Positions 10,018-20,269 of a stretch of DNA of 64,000 bases are shown here, piece by piece. Numbering within the stretch: the stretch's first letter is position 1; every line of letters starts with the position of its first letter. The notes under the pieces are model-generated. The model was not told where the DNA came from. It searched no databases and saw only the letters and a list, made by a program, of their open reading frames with translations. Source of the stretch: Kuschelorhynchus macadamiae (lineage: Eukaryota > Arthropoda > Insecta > Coleoptera > Curculionidae); the NCBI GenBank assembly GCA_030620095.1, contig JAUTXW010004693.1, positions 496,001 to 560,000 on the forward strand, read 5' to 3'. A program made the translations under genes and the position numbers.

Positions 10018-10219
10018 CTGTGTAAATCCTATAATATATGGATTTATGTCAAAGACGTTCAGGGAAAGTTTTAAAGTGGCCCTCTGTTGCTCATCGGATA
10101 AAGCATTTATACACCGAACCGGTAGCAACTATAGCATGAGATATACTTCAAGAAATGGGTCTCAAACGAGAACTACTGCTGACGTGAGAAGACAGGAATC
10201 ATCACTTATTATCCATTAA
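10018..10219 (+). CDS. Last exon of a class A (rhodopsin-like) GPCR
   Basis: The exon follows a clean acceptor (ctttatttctatttcag, ending 10017) and starts in phase 2. It encodes CVNPIIYGFMSKTFRESF, the NPxxY end of transmembrane helix 7 plus helix 8. Next come ALCCSS, a likely palmitoylation site, and a Ser/Thr-rich tail ending SSLIIH with stop TAA at 10217-10219. The protein would be a plasma-membrane receptor, probably for a peptide judging from the helix 7 style, but the ligand cannot be inferred. The upstream exons are not recognisable in the window; the 5' side is occupied by Penelope A2. The frame has no stops. This is the best host-gene candidate here. Confidence 0.75.
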
Positions 10220-10514
10220 TTTTTTCTAGCATAATCACAATGTCCATTTTGGTTGAACACATCTTAAGAGTGTTTAATTATTGGGAAAGTTATACAAGTG
10301 ACCTAAAGTCGCCAAACCGAAGCCTTTATTTTCCCGCTAATCCAATTATCCAAGTTCATTATATTTTAATTATAATGTTAACACCAGCACTATTATTATC
10401 TTTTTAGCATATCCCATATTTCATAAATAATCTTCCACATTTAACCAATATCACTAAAATATTATGGGTTATTCAAATTTTAAATAAAATTAAATAATAT
10501 ACCGTAAAGTTACC

Positions 10515-10881
10515 TAACTTTGACTCCGAATATAACATTGACCACAAATTCAAAAAATGTTTTTAACCGAATTTATGAAGCAGCAAAAGTAGATACCGTT
10601 GCGATTTTGGTCCTGATAAGTAGGGCAGTGCATCATAGATGGCCTTTAATGCGTTTTCAAACTTAAAATAAACTTCTCATTGCTGAGCAAAAACTAATTC
10701 GTTTTAATCATTAGTATTATGCAGGTAAGTGATTTAAACTATTAGGAAGTGATTGTGATAACGTGAACTGAACTGGTCACACATTTTTCTATATTTAAAA
10801 AAAAAGGTAAACATAACCTAAAATTGCAACTTTTGTCAATAACTTTGACCGCCGGTCAAAGTTAATGGCACGGTCAAAGTT
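10515..10881. promoter_or_regulatory. Left subterminal transposase-binding-like repeats of pogo
   Basis: The ten-base motif TAACTTTGAC/GTCAAAGTTA occurs at 10515-10524, 10840-10849 and about 10855-10864, with a variant GTCAAAGTTG at about 10872-10881. The repetition in both orientations near the terminus suggests binding sites for the element's own HTH protein. That role is inferred, not shown. Confidence 0.5.
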
Positions 10882-10920
10882 GAGTTTTATTTTAATAAAA
10901 ACTTATTATTTTTTTCTCAG
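10725..10920 (+). other. Candidate 5' UTR intron of the pogo transposase
   Basis: A consensus donor (GCAG|gtaagt) at 10724/10725 and a consensus acceptor (tttttttctcag) ending at 10920 lie just before the aaATG start. This gives a 196 nt intron with the start codon two bases into the next exon. It is a prediction from splice-site sequence only. Confidence 0.45.
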
Positions 10921-10922
10921 AA

Positions 10923-12857
10923 ATGCCGAAAAGAAAGTACAGCCAGTACGACATACGGGAAAATCGAGTTAACCTTGAAAGGGCATTAAACATGATAAGG
11001 TCGGGACAAATAGCAAAAAACCAGGCAGCGAAAACATTTAACATACCAAAGGGTACATTAATTAATAAGTGTAAAAAAGTACACTTGGGTAATGTCGGTC
11101 GCCCCTTCGTGCTAACACCCACTGAAGCATGTGCTATAGTTGCACATGCTATAAAAGTTAGCGAGTGGGGGTTCCCTTTTAGCCGTAAAGACTTGCAACA
11201 TTTAGTAAGCGACCTTTTAGATAAAAAGGGAGTGACCGCTTCACAATTTAAAGAAGGAAATATGCCAACTCTAAGGTGGACGACAAAGTTTATAAATCGG
11301 CATCAGGCACTTAGCCATAGAATGAGTCAAAACCTCAAGGTTTCAAAAGGAGAAATATCGCCAGATACAATAATGCAATATTTTAATGCATTGAAAGATA
11401 CATTACAGAATGATGGAGACTTTATTGACCCCGGCCGAATTTATAACTACGACGAAACCAACCTAGCCGACGATCCGGGAAGGAAAAAGTACATATTTAA
11501 AAAAGGTACGAAATACCCAGATAGGATTCGCGATTCCACAAAAGCCAGTGTGTCCGTTATGTTTTGCGGATCCGCAAGTGGTGTAATGTTGCCGCAATAC
11601 GTGGTGTACAAATCTGAACACATTTGGTCCACATGGACAGAGGGAGGACCCCCCCACACACGATACAATCGGAGTAAAAGCGGATGGTTCGACTCTGTTA
11701 TTTTCACCGACTGGTTCTGCAACCAATTTGTACCATTCGTTAAAAAACAACATAAGGATGGAAAAATTGTAGTACTTGGAGATAATCTAGCGAGTCACTT
11801 TTCATCGGAAGTTTTAAAAACTGCACATGAAAATAATATTATTTTCGCATGTTTTCCTAAAAATTCGACCCATTTGTGCCAGCCACTGGATGTCGCCTTC
11901 TATGCGCCATTAAAAAGGAAGTGGCGGGACATATTAGATTCCTGGAAAAGTAACCAACAAAGAAAATCCCAGGTAATTCAAAAGGACCAGTTTCCGCGCC
12001 TATTAAACAATCTTTGTAAGAGCATTTCTCCAAACAATCATTCTACTAATTTGATTTCTGGCTTTAAAAAATGTGGAATCGTTCCGTTTAATCCACAGGA
12101 AGTGATAAATAGGCTTCCTCGAACTAGCACTGAAGGGACGACAGAAGATCGCTCAGTTGAGTTAGTTTCTGAAGTCGTAGTAGGAATGCTAAAAACTATG
12201 AGATATGGGGATCAAGAAGCACCTAAGAAGACAAGAAAATCGAAAATCAACGTCCAACCAGGTCAGGGAATCCGATTAGAAGATCTCACTTCGAATGACA
12301 ATGACGTCAACCCAACTCCAGGTCCATCGAATCAGAAGACAGCTATTAAAAAGATATTCGAGAAAAAGACGCAAAGAATGAGACTAGCCAGCGAAAGTTC
12401 TGACAGTATTGATGAAGGCAATATAATATACGCGGACACTTTAAATGATAGCTGTTTTGAGACATGGGCAGCTAATGAAAAAAAGGCTTTAAGTAAAACT
12501 ACTGAAGTCCAACTCGACGATGAAGATTCAGCAGAGGAAAATACGAACCTAGCAGATTTGAGAAAGACCTTAATGAACAAAAAAGAAGAGTGTGCTACAG
12601 ATGACTATGTAGTAGTGTCCCTAAAAACCCTAAATAACCAACCAAAATATTATGTTGGTCAAATAATGACTTCCGAGGAGCAAGAATTTCAAATAAAATT
12701 CATGCGGAATAAGAATTCCAAATTTATTTGGCCCATAGCAGATGATATATCACTAGTTTCTAAAAAGGACATAATTTTGAAACTAAACAAACCTAGTGAT
12801 TTCAAACGCGGGTTGGTATTTCCAGAAGTTGACAATTTGCAACTAAAAATAGAATAA
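10923..12857 (+). CDS. Pogo-type transposase, 644 aa, intact
   Basis: This nuclear DNA-binding transposase would excise and integrate the element. Residues ~1-55 form an HTH_psq-type domain (ARALNMIRSG-like core, then KNQAAKTFNIPKGTLINK). Residues ~60-150 correspond to the CENP-B-like second DNA-binding half (TPTEACAIVAHAI, LRWTTKFINRH). The DDE_1 catalytic domain follows, with Asp177 in NYDETNL, Asp287 in VLGDNLASH and Asp323 in LCQPLDVAF. The last two have 35 residues between them. An acidic, low-complexity C-terminal tail contains TPGPSNQ (near 460). The length is normal for insect pogo/Tigger proteins, and no stop or frameshift was seen. A domesticated gene is less likely because the frame sits between perfect terminal repeats. 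Confidence 0.92.
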   Translation: MPKRKYSQYDIRENRVNLERALNMIRSGQIAKNQAAKTFNIPKGTLINKCKKVHLGNVGRPFVLTPTEACAIVAHAIKVSEWGFPFSRKDLQHLVSDLLDKKGVTASQFKEGNMPTLRWTTKFINRHQALSHRMSQNLKVSKGEISPDTIMQYFNALKDTLQNDGDFIDPGRIYNYDETNLADDPGRKKYIFKKGTKYPDRIRDSTKASVSVMFCGSASGVMLPQYVVYKSEHIWSTWTEGGPPHTRYNRSKSGWFDSVIFTDWFCNQFVPFVKKQHKDGKIVVLGDNLASHFSSEVLKTAHENNIIFACFPKNSTHLCQPLDVAFYAPLKRKWRDILDSWKSNQQRKSQVIQKDQFPRLLNNLCKSISPNNHSTNLISGFKKCGIVPFNPQEVINRLPRTSTEGTTEDRSVELVSEVVVGMLKTMRYGDQEAPKKTRKSKINVQPGQGIRLEDLTSNDNDVNPTPGPSNQKTAIKKIFEKKTQRMRLASESSDSIDEGNIIYADTLNDSCFETWAANEKKALSKTTEVQLDDEDSAEENTNLADLRKTLMNKKEECATDDYVVVSLKTLNNQPKYYVGQIMTSEEQEFQIKFMRNKNSKFIWPIADDISLVSKKDIILKLNKPSDFKRGLVFPEVDNLQLKIE

Positions 12858-13173
12858 TATTTTCTTGTTCCGAAATGTTAAACATATTTATTTCGTTCTT
12901 AAGTTTAATTTTGTTTGTTTTTTGTTTTATGTAGGTATTTAGGTACCTACTTATGTTTGATTTATATGTTAGTTTGTTTTTACTAAATCGAGACTGTTTT
13001 AGTACCTGCATTTATTATATTTATAAGAATAAATACTTTATTTTTGATTTTTTGTGTTTTATTCTTGAAAAAAATGAACCAAATCTTCTCTAATATTTTT
13101 TAAAAACGAATCTGATGGTCAATGATATTGAACAGGGTCCCTAAATTTAAGATATCATACATTTTAAGGGGTC

Positions 13174-13374
13174 AGTCAAAGTTAGGTTCATCGTCCCTAA
13201 CTTTGACCACCAAGGTTTTTTTTAAAAAAATGTCTTATGTGGCTTACTAACAAAAAATTTGATGGTGCAATTTAAAGGGTTACTTGAAGCCCCAAGGTGG
13301 TCCACTAAATGAACAAATTAACTAAACGCCAAGCAAAGATATTCACAATTGAACTTCAATTTCGGTCAAAGTTA
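13174..13374. promoter_or_regulatory. Right subterminal repeats of pogo
   Basis: GTCAAAGTTA occurs at 13174-13183 and 13365-13374, and the reverse TAACTTTGAC at 13198-13207. This mirrors the left side. Confidence 0.5.
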
Positions 13375-13394
13375 GGTAACTTTACGGTACTTCC

Positions 13395-14060
13395 TCTTTC
13401 GACTGAAAGAAAAACATTAAACTTACAATTGCAGTTTAAATTGACTATTCCCTTGCTGATGTCTGTCATAGACATGTCTCGTATAGGCAACTCATGGAAT
13501 ATTTCAATATCAACAAGTTTTACTCAACAGCCTGAAACAGTTTTTTTATATTTTTGATGATATACTACTTTGGAACAGCTAGTTTGTAGAGGTGGGCTAA
13601 CATTTGCATATCTGATTATTAAGAGTGGATCGTATCGATTCTCCACTGAGACTTTTCGGTCTACTGTAGCTCACACTTGTATTTACACTTTCCCAAGCAT
13701 GTTTAACTCCTCAATGAGTCTGAACTTTGCATTTAGGGGGCCATCTTCTGGTAGTGTGACAGTAAGACATCTCTAATGAATATAGAGACCCTGGTCCTGG
13801 CAATCACACAGCATGTTTGAATAGGTCTGTAAACTAGTTTTGAGGTTAATTATGTTCATGTTTAACAGATTCTCTGTTATTCCCGTCTCAATAGCACAAG
13901 GAATAAAAGTTTCTGTAAGACAGATCCGGCAGTTCAAGCCTTTTTTAACTACCCAGTCCAAAATTACAAGCTTGGGCGTTTCATGGCCTACACCCAAAGC
14001 TGGTTCAGATCATACAAATGTCATCTCTGTTCTTTTCTTTGCTAGAAGGTCCATTAAGCT
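13395..14060 (-). pseudogene. Degraded coding stretch of unknown family
   Basis: The minus strand from about 14060 down keeps a long, nearly continuous reading: WVVKKGLNCRICLTETFIP, then ENLLNMNIINLKTSLQ, a frame interruption near 13780, then LIEELNMLGKV, ENRYDPLLIIRYANVS and VKLVDIEIFHELPIRDM. Two of three internal stops are TGA and one is TAA, at places where the local style suggests tryptophan, consistent with decay of a former gene. A donor-like gtaagt follows NCNCK near 13430. I do not recognise the family. It could be a host gene exon pair or part of a mobile element. Confidence 0.4.
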
Positions 14061-14754
14061 CGTATTTTTATAGCTATAAAAAAGTTAAGTACAAAGGCTA
14101 GAAATTATAAAAACATGATAGATACGAAAAAAAGTTTCATACAAAAGTTTCTTTAAATTTAAAGTTCTTTTAAAATATAATGTTTGCATTTATACAGGGT
14201 GTCCCAGTTTTGCTGAGACGACATCAACTATAAAATTGTAAATGGGACACCCTGTATTTTTGTCCATTATTTGATTCCTTGTCAAAAATAAACATAAGTT
14301 ACTAATTTAAACTATAGTCGATTTCTGCGTAGTTTCCGAGATAATTAAGGTTATATGTGATTTTTTGAAAACTGGAGCTATTTTTCAAATTACTATAAAA
14401 AATATCAAAAATCTAAAATTGGGCGTTTGAGTGGTAATTGTCAGTTTATAAAGCATCAATGCATATACGGAATACAATTTTTTTGTCCACATCTATACAG
14501 GGTAGACATACTACGAAATCAATCTTGGACCTTTTTAAAGTGAAGGAAGTCGATTTTTTTAAATAGAACACATATATGTTCTATACCTAAATTCTATGAT
14601 TACAGAGAAAATCGCAATTTAACAAAAAATATCAATTATTTCTTGAATATTGTGATGCTGCATACTAAAAAAAAACTATAGGAGGCCGTGGAATGGATAA
14701 TATAACTATTTGCTTAATTTTGATAGTTTTTCAATGTATTTGTGTTTTTAGCAG

Positions 14755-15411
14755 GGACGTAGACAGGGGTGGGCCTGGGGGGACCGCGGCCCCCCTTTTT
14801 TATCTCGTGCCCCCCCCCATTAGCCTATATATATATAAATACTTAAACCACAACACAAAATATCTCTACTAGTAAGAATCCCAAATATAAATTGATTCTT
14901 ACCTAAGTAAAACAAAGAAAATATAAACAGTAATAATCGCTGTAACAATCCCGGTCTCTAGTGCTTCATGTGAGCGAACTTTCTCTTGTTTAGGAATAAT
15001 AAAATCATTTTTAAGAAATAGAATTGGAAATGACGGACTATCAAACTTGGCTATTTTATCAATTGAGAAGTCATTGGTAAAAACATAGATCTTTAAAGAT
15101 ACATATTTTCGCGGAAAATAAGATAAGAATAAATTTAATTTTATCAAATGTTTTTTTTGTATTTTTTAGTTAACGGTTTATATTATTCATGTTTATTTTT
15201 TATTAGTTTTAGTAATACTTCCACATCTATACATTAAATAAAAGTGAAAAAACATGTTTCTTCAGATGTGATGTGTTTAATTAAGTTTCTTTTGTATTAA
15301 ATTTGTTATTTATTTGACACACTAATGCCAGACCCTGTATATAGGCCCCTCTAGAACTATTTGTGCCCCTCAACTGGCCCCCCCAAAATGAATTTTCTGG
15401 GAGAGGTATTT
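14755..15411 (+). mobile_element. hAT6: remnant with hAT dimerisation domain inside E3
   Basis: The left end reads CAGGGACGTAGACAGGGGTG and is followed by G/C runs (ggggggaccgcggcccccc). The right side near 15370-15400 has ggccccccc-like sequence, as if a decayed right terminus. Plus-strand 14930-15065 encodes PVSSASCERTFSCLGIIKSF and NLAILSIEK, the C-terminal dimerisation domain of a hAT transposase. The rest of the transposase is gone. It lies where the E3 transposase N-terminal half should be, so its insertion probably came with a deletion. No target duplication was found. Confidence 0.6.
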
Positions 15412-15419
15412 TCAATAAA

Positions 15420-16036
15420 ATCCTTTAAACAGATGAGGCGATATTTTCCACTGCTGTAATGCATAACAAAAAAATACTCACTACTATTCTGAGAAAAATA
15501 AACATTTGGTAAAGCAAATTAAAAGGCAACGACATCAAAGTGTTAAAGTGTGGTGTGGTATTATAAACGACCGCATAATAGGACCTGTGTTTTTTTGACC
15601 ACTGTTTAAATAGACAAACATTTTTAAACCTTTTGAGAAATCAAAGAATGATCTTCCGGAACATATTCGTGTGGACTTGGTATATCAACAAAATAATGCT
15701 CCATACCACTGTGGAGAAGATACCAGAGCATTTTTAGATGAGCAATTTAATTTAAGTATATATAGTAACGGTGAGATTCCATGGCCGCCGCGAAGTCCCG
15801 ATTTGACACCCTCAGATTATTTATTATGGGGCACATTTCAAAACAGAGTGTATAAAAATCGGAACAATTATTCTGTAAATGAGTTAAAACAAAAAATTGG
15901 TGAAGAAATTGTTAGTCTTAATAATAGTGCCGCTGTCCAAAATGCTGTGGCTAAAATTCAAGTGCGATATATACTATGTATAGCAAACAATGGAGGACAG
16001 TATGTAGAAAATCAATTATATTGTCATCTGTTTTAA
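15420..16036 (+). pseudogene. E3 mariner-type transposase, catalytic part only
   Basis: The reading begins near the first catalytic motif (TDEAIFST, after an in-frame TAA). It runs through HYYSEKNKHL, VKVWCGIINDRIIGPVFF and QQNNAPYHCGE, where the second catalytic Asp is Asn. The third motif is PRSPDLTPSDYLLWG, and the C-terminus NGGQYVENQLYCHLF ends at 16036. From 15671 the frame is open for 121 codons. The N-terminal DNA-binding half is missing. It is not functional. Confidence 0.75.
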
Positions 16037-16208
16037 ATTTGTCCTGTTTTTTGCTATTTCCAAGTAATCTATTGTTATAGGTTGTTTATGTTGATAGCTA
16101 TGTTACTCAAAAAGTTTGTTTCTAATATTAATTTTCAATAATGTTTTTAAATATAAAATTTAGCAATAAATAAATATAGAATCACAATATCCAAGAAATA
16201 ATGTAGTA

Positions 16209-16251
<43 letters not shown>

Positions 16252-16254
<3 letters not shown>

Positions 16255-17764
16255 GGTGAGTCGGGAGGATCGCCCCAAACTCCAGGAGTGTGTTCTATGA
16301 AAGATACTGATTTAAAAAAACTCATATGTTCTTATTCGATTTTCATTTGTTTTCAACTTACAACAAAAATAAGATTTCAAGCATAATTCCATCCATACAA
16401 CATAATAATTATAGGGTGCTTAGAAATCAAAATAAGTTAACGTTCCATTTACTGGTACTATACCCGTCAGTGTCATTTTTGAATTCGTACCTGTCAGTGT
16501 CATTTTTGAATTCGAGCTGTTGAACATATTCCAAAATGCCGAATTTTTACTCACACTTAGAGTATGCGAATATGATATTTGTTTATGGTTTTTGCAATGG
16601 GAATGCTACAGCTGCTGCTGAAGAATACCGTCAACGATTCCCATTTCAACGTCATCCTGATAAGAAAGTATTTATGAGAGTTTTCAACAAACTATGCGAA
16701 AGCGGAACACTTCCCAGTGCCAACACAACTTCTGAAAGAGCTACTCAACAAACTTTAGAAGAAGTAGAAAATATTCTGGACCTAGTAGAAGAAGATGCAA
16801 CCATCAGTTCACGCAGAATGGCTGCTCAGTTGGACATTCCACAAAAAAGAGTGATAAATACGCTCCACGAGCAAGGTTTGTATCCTCACTTACAAAAAAT
16901 CCAACACCTACAGCCAGAAGATTTTGCCAAACGTATGGAGTTTTGTCGGTGGATAGACAATAATCGTCACCTTATATCGCGCATACTTTTCACGGACGAA
17001 GCAACATTTACTCGTGACGGTATTAATAATAGTCGCAATTGCCATGTCTGGTCAGAGGAAAATCCGCATGCAACAGTCGAGAGCAACTTTCAACATAGGT
17101 TCTCGGTAAACGTATGGTGTGGTATGATAGATAGTTATGTCATTGGCCCTTTTATTTTGGAAAATCGCCTCACAGGGGACTACTATTGTGAATTTCTCGA
17201 AAATGAATTACAAGGACTACTGGAGGATGTTCCCCTAAACATCAGAAGGCAAATGTACTTCCAGCATGATGGAGCTCCAGCACATTTCGCATATCAAGTC
17301 AGGCAACACTTAGACGGGAGGTTTCCAAGGCGTTGGATTGGTCGCGGTGGTCCTATTATTTGGCCTCCAAGATCTCCTGACCTCACTCCACTCGATTTCT
17401 GTTTATGGAGCTGGTTAAAAAATGAAGTGTACAAAGTGAGAGTGGACACTCGAGAAGCACTTATTCAGCGTATCAGAAATATTGCAGATGAAATTAAAGA
17501 AAGGCATGAGGCTTAGAAGAGCAACAGGTGCCCTACGTAGACGAAGCCGAAAATGTTTAGAGCTCAATGGGGGCATTTTTGAACATTTAATATGATGAAA
17601 TCTAATGATTGAAACGTTAATTTGTTAGATCTTGTTTATATTCTAATTTATGCTGTAAGTTGAAAACGAATGAGAATCGAATAAGAACATATGAGTTTTT
17701 TTAAATCAGTATCTTTCATAGAACACACTCCTGGAGTTTGGGGCGATCCTCCCGACTCACCCTG
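16252..17764 (+). mobile_element. E4: nearly intact mariner-type (DD41D) element
   Basis: The ends are CAGGGTGAGTCGGGAGGATC and reverse complement, with ~125 bp inverted arms. TA flanks are at 16250-16251 and 17765-17766. It is inserted in a TA dinucleotide run within E3 (16216-16251 on the left; a short remainder on the right). The element is 1513 bp. It carries one transposase with a single frameshift, which makes it the youngest-looking mariner in the window. Confidence 0.9.
16536..17595 (+). pseudogene. E4 mariner-type transposase, one frameshift near the C-terminus
   Basis: The first 326 codons are open from ATG 16536. An N-terminal HTH region (GNATAAAEEYRQRFP, a PDKKVFMRVFNKL motif) is followed by a second HTH ending RVINTLHEQGLYPHL. 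All catalytic residues are present: Asp154 in LFTDEATF, Asp245 in FQHDGAPAH, Asp287 in DLTPLDFCLW, with 41 residues between the last two. After DEIKERHEA the frame stops at 17514-17516. The expected end (MRLRRATGALRRR, then LELNGGIFEHLI) continues in the next frame from 17506 to 17595, so one indel separates this copy from a full-length ~350 aa protein. No intron is evident, unlike E1. Confidence 0.88.
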
Positions 17765-18014
17765 TATATATATATTTCAATTTAAAAATGTTGATTTCGT
17801 TGTTGACAGAGAATCAAATAATGGACAAAAATACAGGTTGTCCCATTTAAAATTTTATAGTTGATATCGCTTCAGCAAAATTGGGACACCCTGTATACAT
17901 GGAAATTGTATTTTAAAAGAATTTCAAATTTAAAGACACTTTTGTATAACACTTTTTTTCCTATCTATTACGTATTTCTAGATAGTATAATGGGTACTTT
18001 TATGTGGAACACGG

Positions 18015-18203
18015 TGTACCAGGTTTGATCAGTTACCTTTAAAGATACTCGAGAAATATTACAAAATCCCTGCCATAAGATGTGATGTGTTGAAGAGAAT
18101 CGGAGAACGTTCTACTGGAAATATAATGCTTGTTGTGGCAAAGTTTTTCTCAAATGTCTCGGGTGTCTTTAAAGATAAAGGTATCAAACCTGGCATATTT
18201 ATA
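18015..18203. repeat. Short foldback element
   Basis: The left segment CCAGGTTTGATCAGTTACC and the right segment ggtatcaaacctgg are inverted. Both sides share tctttaaaga and ctcgag/ctcggg-like stretches. It is ~190 bp with no coding, probably a MITE. Confidence 0.45.
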
Positions 18204-18411
18204 ATCAGCAAGAAGAAACCCATTTGGTGGACATTAAATATACAAGGTGTTACAATTAAGAAACCATTGAAAACCTTAACACCCTGTATAATTGCAAACT
18301 ATACTAAACAAATTATATAATTTCAAGAAACTTTTGTATTTAACTTTTTTTTATATCAATAAAAATACGAATGTTAATGGGGGGTAAGTTTATAACCAAC
18401 AACCCTGTACA

Positions 18412-18680
18412 GGGTGTCTAATTTTCGACACTTTTATTTGCAATTATAAAGAGTTTTCGAAATGCTGTGCTACTTTTTCGTGAAACTTAAGATGCCGTAG
18501 GCAAAATTTTTATAGCTATATAAGCACCCTATATACTTTTAAATATTCTATTTTTGTTTTTAAGAGCTTTTAAAAAAACATATAACACTGTGTTTATTTC
18601 CAATATTAAGTGCAATATTAGCATTTTATATTAAAAAAATCTTCGTAGGACCAGACGAATTTGAATTTACAACTATTACA
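18412..18680 (+). repeat. Orphan mariner arm adjacent to E2
   Basis: It begins tacagggtgtctaattttcg and continues with gtgctactttttcgtgaaac and agatgccgtaggcaaaattt. This resembles the E2 arm that starts only a few bases further on (18684). It may be a remnant of an earlier related insertion. Confidence 0.5.
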
Positions 18681-19254
18681 ATACAGGGTGTCCCATTTTG
18701 GGTACTTTTGCGGGGTGTCGCCGTTATTTTTATAGATAGAAAGTTGCGGTGTTCGCGACAGTGTGCTACTTTTTCGTAAAACTAAAGATGCCGTTAACAC
18801 AATTATCATAGCCCTTTTAGTTTTTAAGAGACAGGGCTAAATTGAAAATGTCGCATTTTCAGGCACCCCTCGTATCTCATTTATCAGATAACCTATCGAG
18901 AATGTAAAAACTGATTCTTATATAACTTTTCCCGTAGAACTCAATTCCGCCTTCGGAATTAGTATACAGGGTCAGGTCAAACAGTTTTTAAATGGAACAC
19001 CCTGTATATCTATAGGTTATAATATTGTCTTTTTTACCTTAATGACTAATTAAATGACAATTTTCTGAAGTTAAATGCTTAATTTAATAGTAGGCCATGA
19101 ATAACAATAATAAACAATTGAAAGTTACATATTGCTAACGAAGAATTGGACACCTTGCATATAGATATCTTCTTATATAAAGATACCTAACAATATAGTA
19201 ATAATATAACAAACACAAAAAAATAACATTATTAAAAAAACAAAAAACAAATTT

Positions 19255-19908
19255 TTAAAGGTGATGTTTAAATTGACGACCATTTTCTCTAATACGAAAT
19301 TGGCACATTTTTGTAAATCTTTGAATAGCGTTAAAAAGAAACACTAGTCTTATTCGCAGATTTCGAAAGGCTAAATGAGTTGCCTCTCGAAGTTCTGCTA
19401 TGACGTCATATCGTGTTTTATATACTTCATTTTGTATATAGCCCCATAAAAACAAATCTAAAATTGAGAGATCTGGAGATCGCGGAGGCCATCTATCAGA
19501 TCCGTTAGTACCTATCCATATTTGAGGAAAATTATTATCAAGAAATTCCCTTAAGAGCCTAGAGTTGCGACTTGGAGTACCATCTTGCTGTAGGTAAACA
19601 GCATTATATTGACCTAATGGAATATTTTCGAGCAGTTCTGGAATAACTTCCTCATGGATTTCTAGGTATCTATGGGCTGTAAGACCTGCTTCAAAAATCC
19701 TATAAACTATATGTCTGCCCAAAATAAAACATGACACCCCAACTCCAAAGCGTCCTTCTTGTGCCCATTCAAACATTAAATGCTGATTTTCACTATGCCA
19801 GTTCCTAGTATTGTGACTATTAAAAATTCCCGCACTTGAAAAAAAGCATTCGTCTGACTGATTCGTTGCAAATATCACTGGCAAAACAGTGTCCGGGGCA
19901 CAGTAGTC
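19255..19908 (-). pseudogene. E2 mariner-type transposase, C-terminal part
   Basis: The minus strand reads SDECFFSSAGIFNSHNTRNW with the first catalytic Asp, then RFGVGVSCFILGRHI, YLQQDGTPSRNS (second Asp) and PRSPDLSILDLFLWGY (third Asp). The end is IRENGRQFKHHL and a stop at 19255-19257. All three acidic positions are kept. Spacing and sequence are close to E1. The upstream ~20 residues, between ERRTVALF and SDEC, are disturbed by the insertion. Confidence 0.85.
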
Positions 19909-20269
19909 GTTTTTAGCAATCTGTGCGTGCAAAAGTAGTTTGCACTTTGATGTTGTTGTGAACGTGGGCCAAATGATTTTATATGAACAATATAATAAAC
20001 ATAACTATATTTGCACATGTAACCGATAGCTAGAATCTTCAAAGGAATGAGCTGAGGAGCCAACACGAATCAAAAAATACTCAAATTACGTTTTTTTTAA
20101 TGTAATTGTAATGAAGTGTCACTAGTACTTTTTCAAATCAAATAGTGCTAATTTAAATACAAACTAATGTTGAATCGCAATACAGGTTAAACAAAATCAT
20201 AATTAATTTTTAACATATCAAAAAATTCTTTGCAACAATAATTTTTTTAACAAAATACAATACTAATCT

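Larger units (their letters stand above)
10502..13387 (+). mobile_element. Pogo-type DNA transposon, apparently complete
   Basis: The ends are CCGTAAAGTTACCTAACTTT and its exact reverse complement, identical over 23 bases. They are flanked by TA at 10500-10501 and 13388-13389. The element is 2886 bp with a single long open transposase. Subterminal copies of GTCAAAGTTA occur near both ends. It lies ~280 bases downstream of the GPCR stop codon, so it may lie in that gene's 3' untranslated or flanking region. No defect was seen, and identical terminal repeats point to a young insertion. Confidence 0.9.
14195..17893 (+). mobile_element. E3: mariner-type element with doublet termini, twice invaded
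   Basis: The outer ends are CAGGGTGTCCCAGTTTTGCT and reverse complement, flanked by TA (14193-14194; 17894-17895). Within ~60 bases each end carries a second, inverted terminus: left GGGACACCCTG ending 14257, right CAGGTTGTCCC starting near 17835. Tattttttgtcc-type sequence follows inwards. The inside holds a broken transposase (15420-16036), a hAT remnant (14755-15411) and element E4 (16252-17764). Confidence 0.8.

Noticed and set aside
11447..11753. Two minus-strand frames of 91 and 96 codons opposite the pogo transposase
   Set aside because: Shadows of the DDE domain code on the opposite strand; no start context and no recognisable motif.
10923..12857. Pogo protein as a domesticated host gene (jerky/CENP-B type)
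   Set aside because: It lies between perfect terminal repeats and TA duplications with subterminal repeats, which fits a mobile element better.
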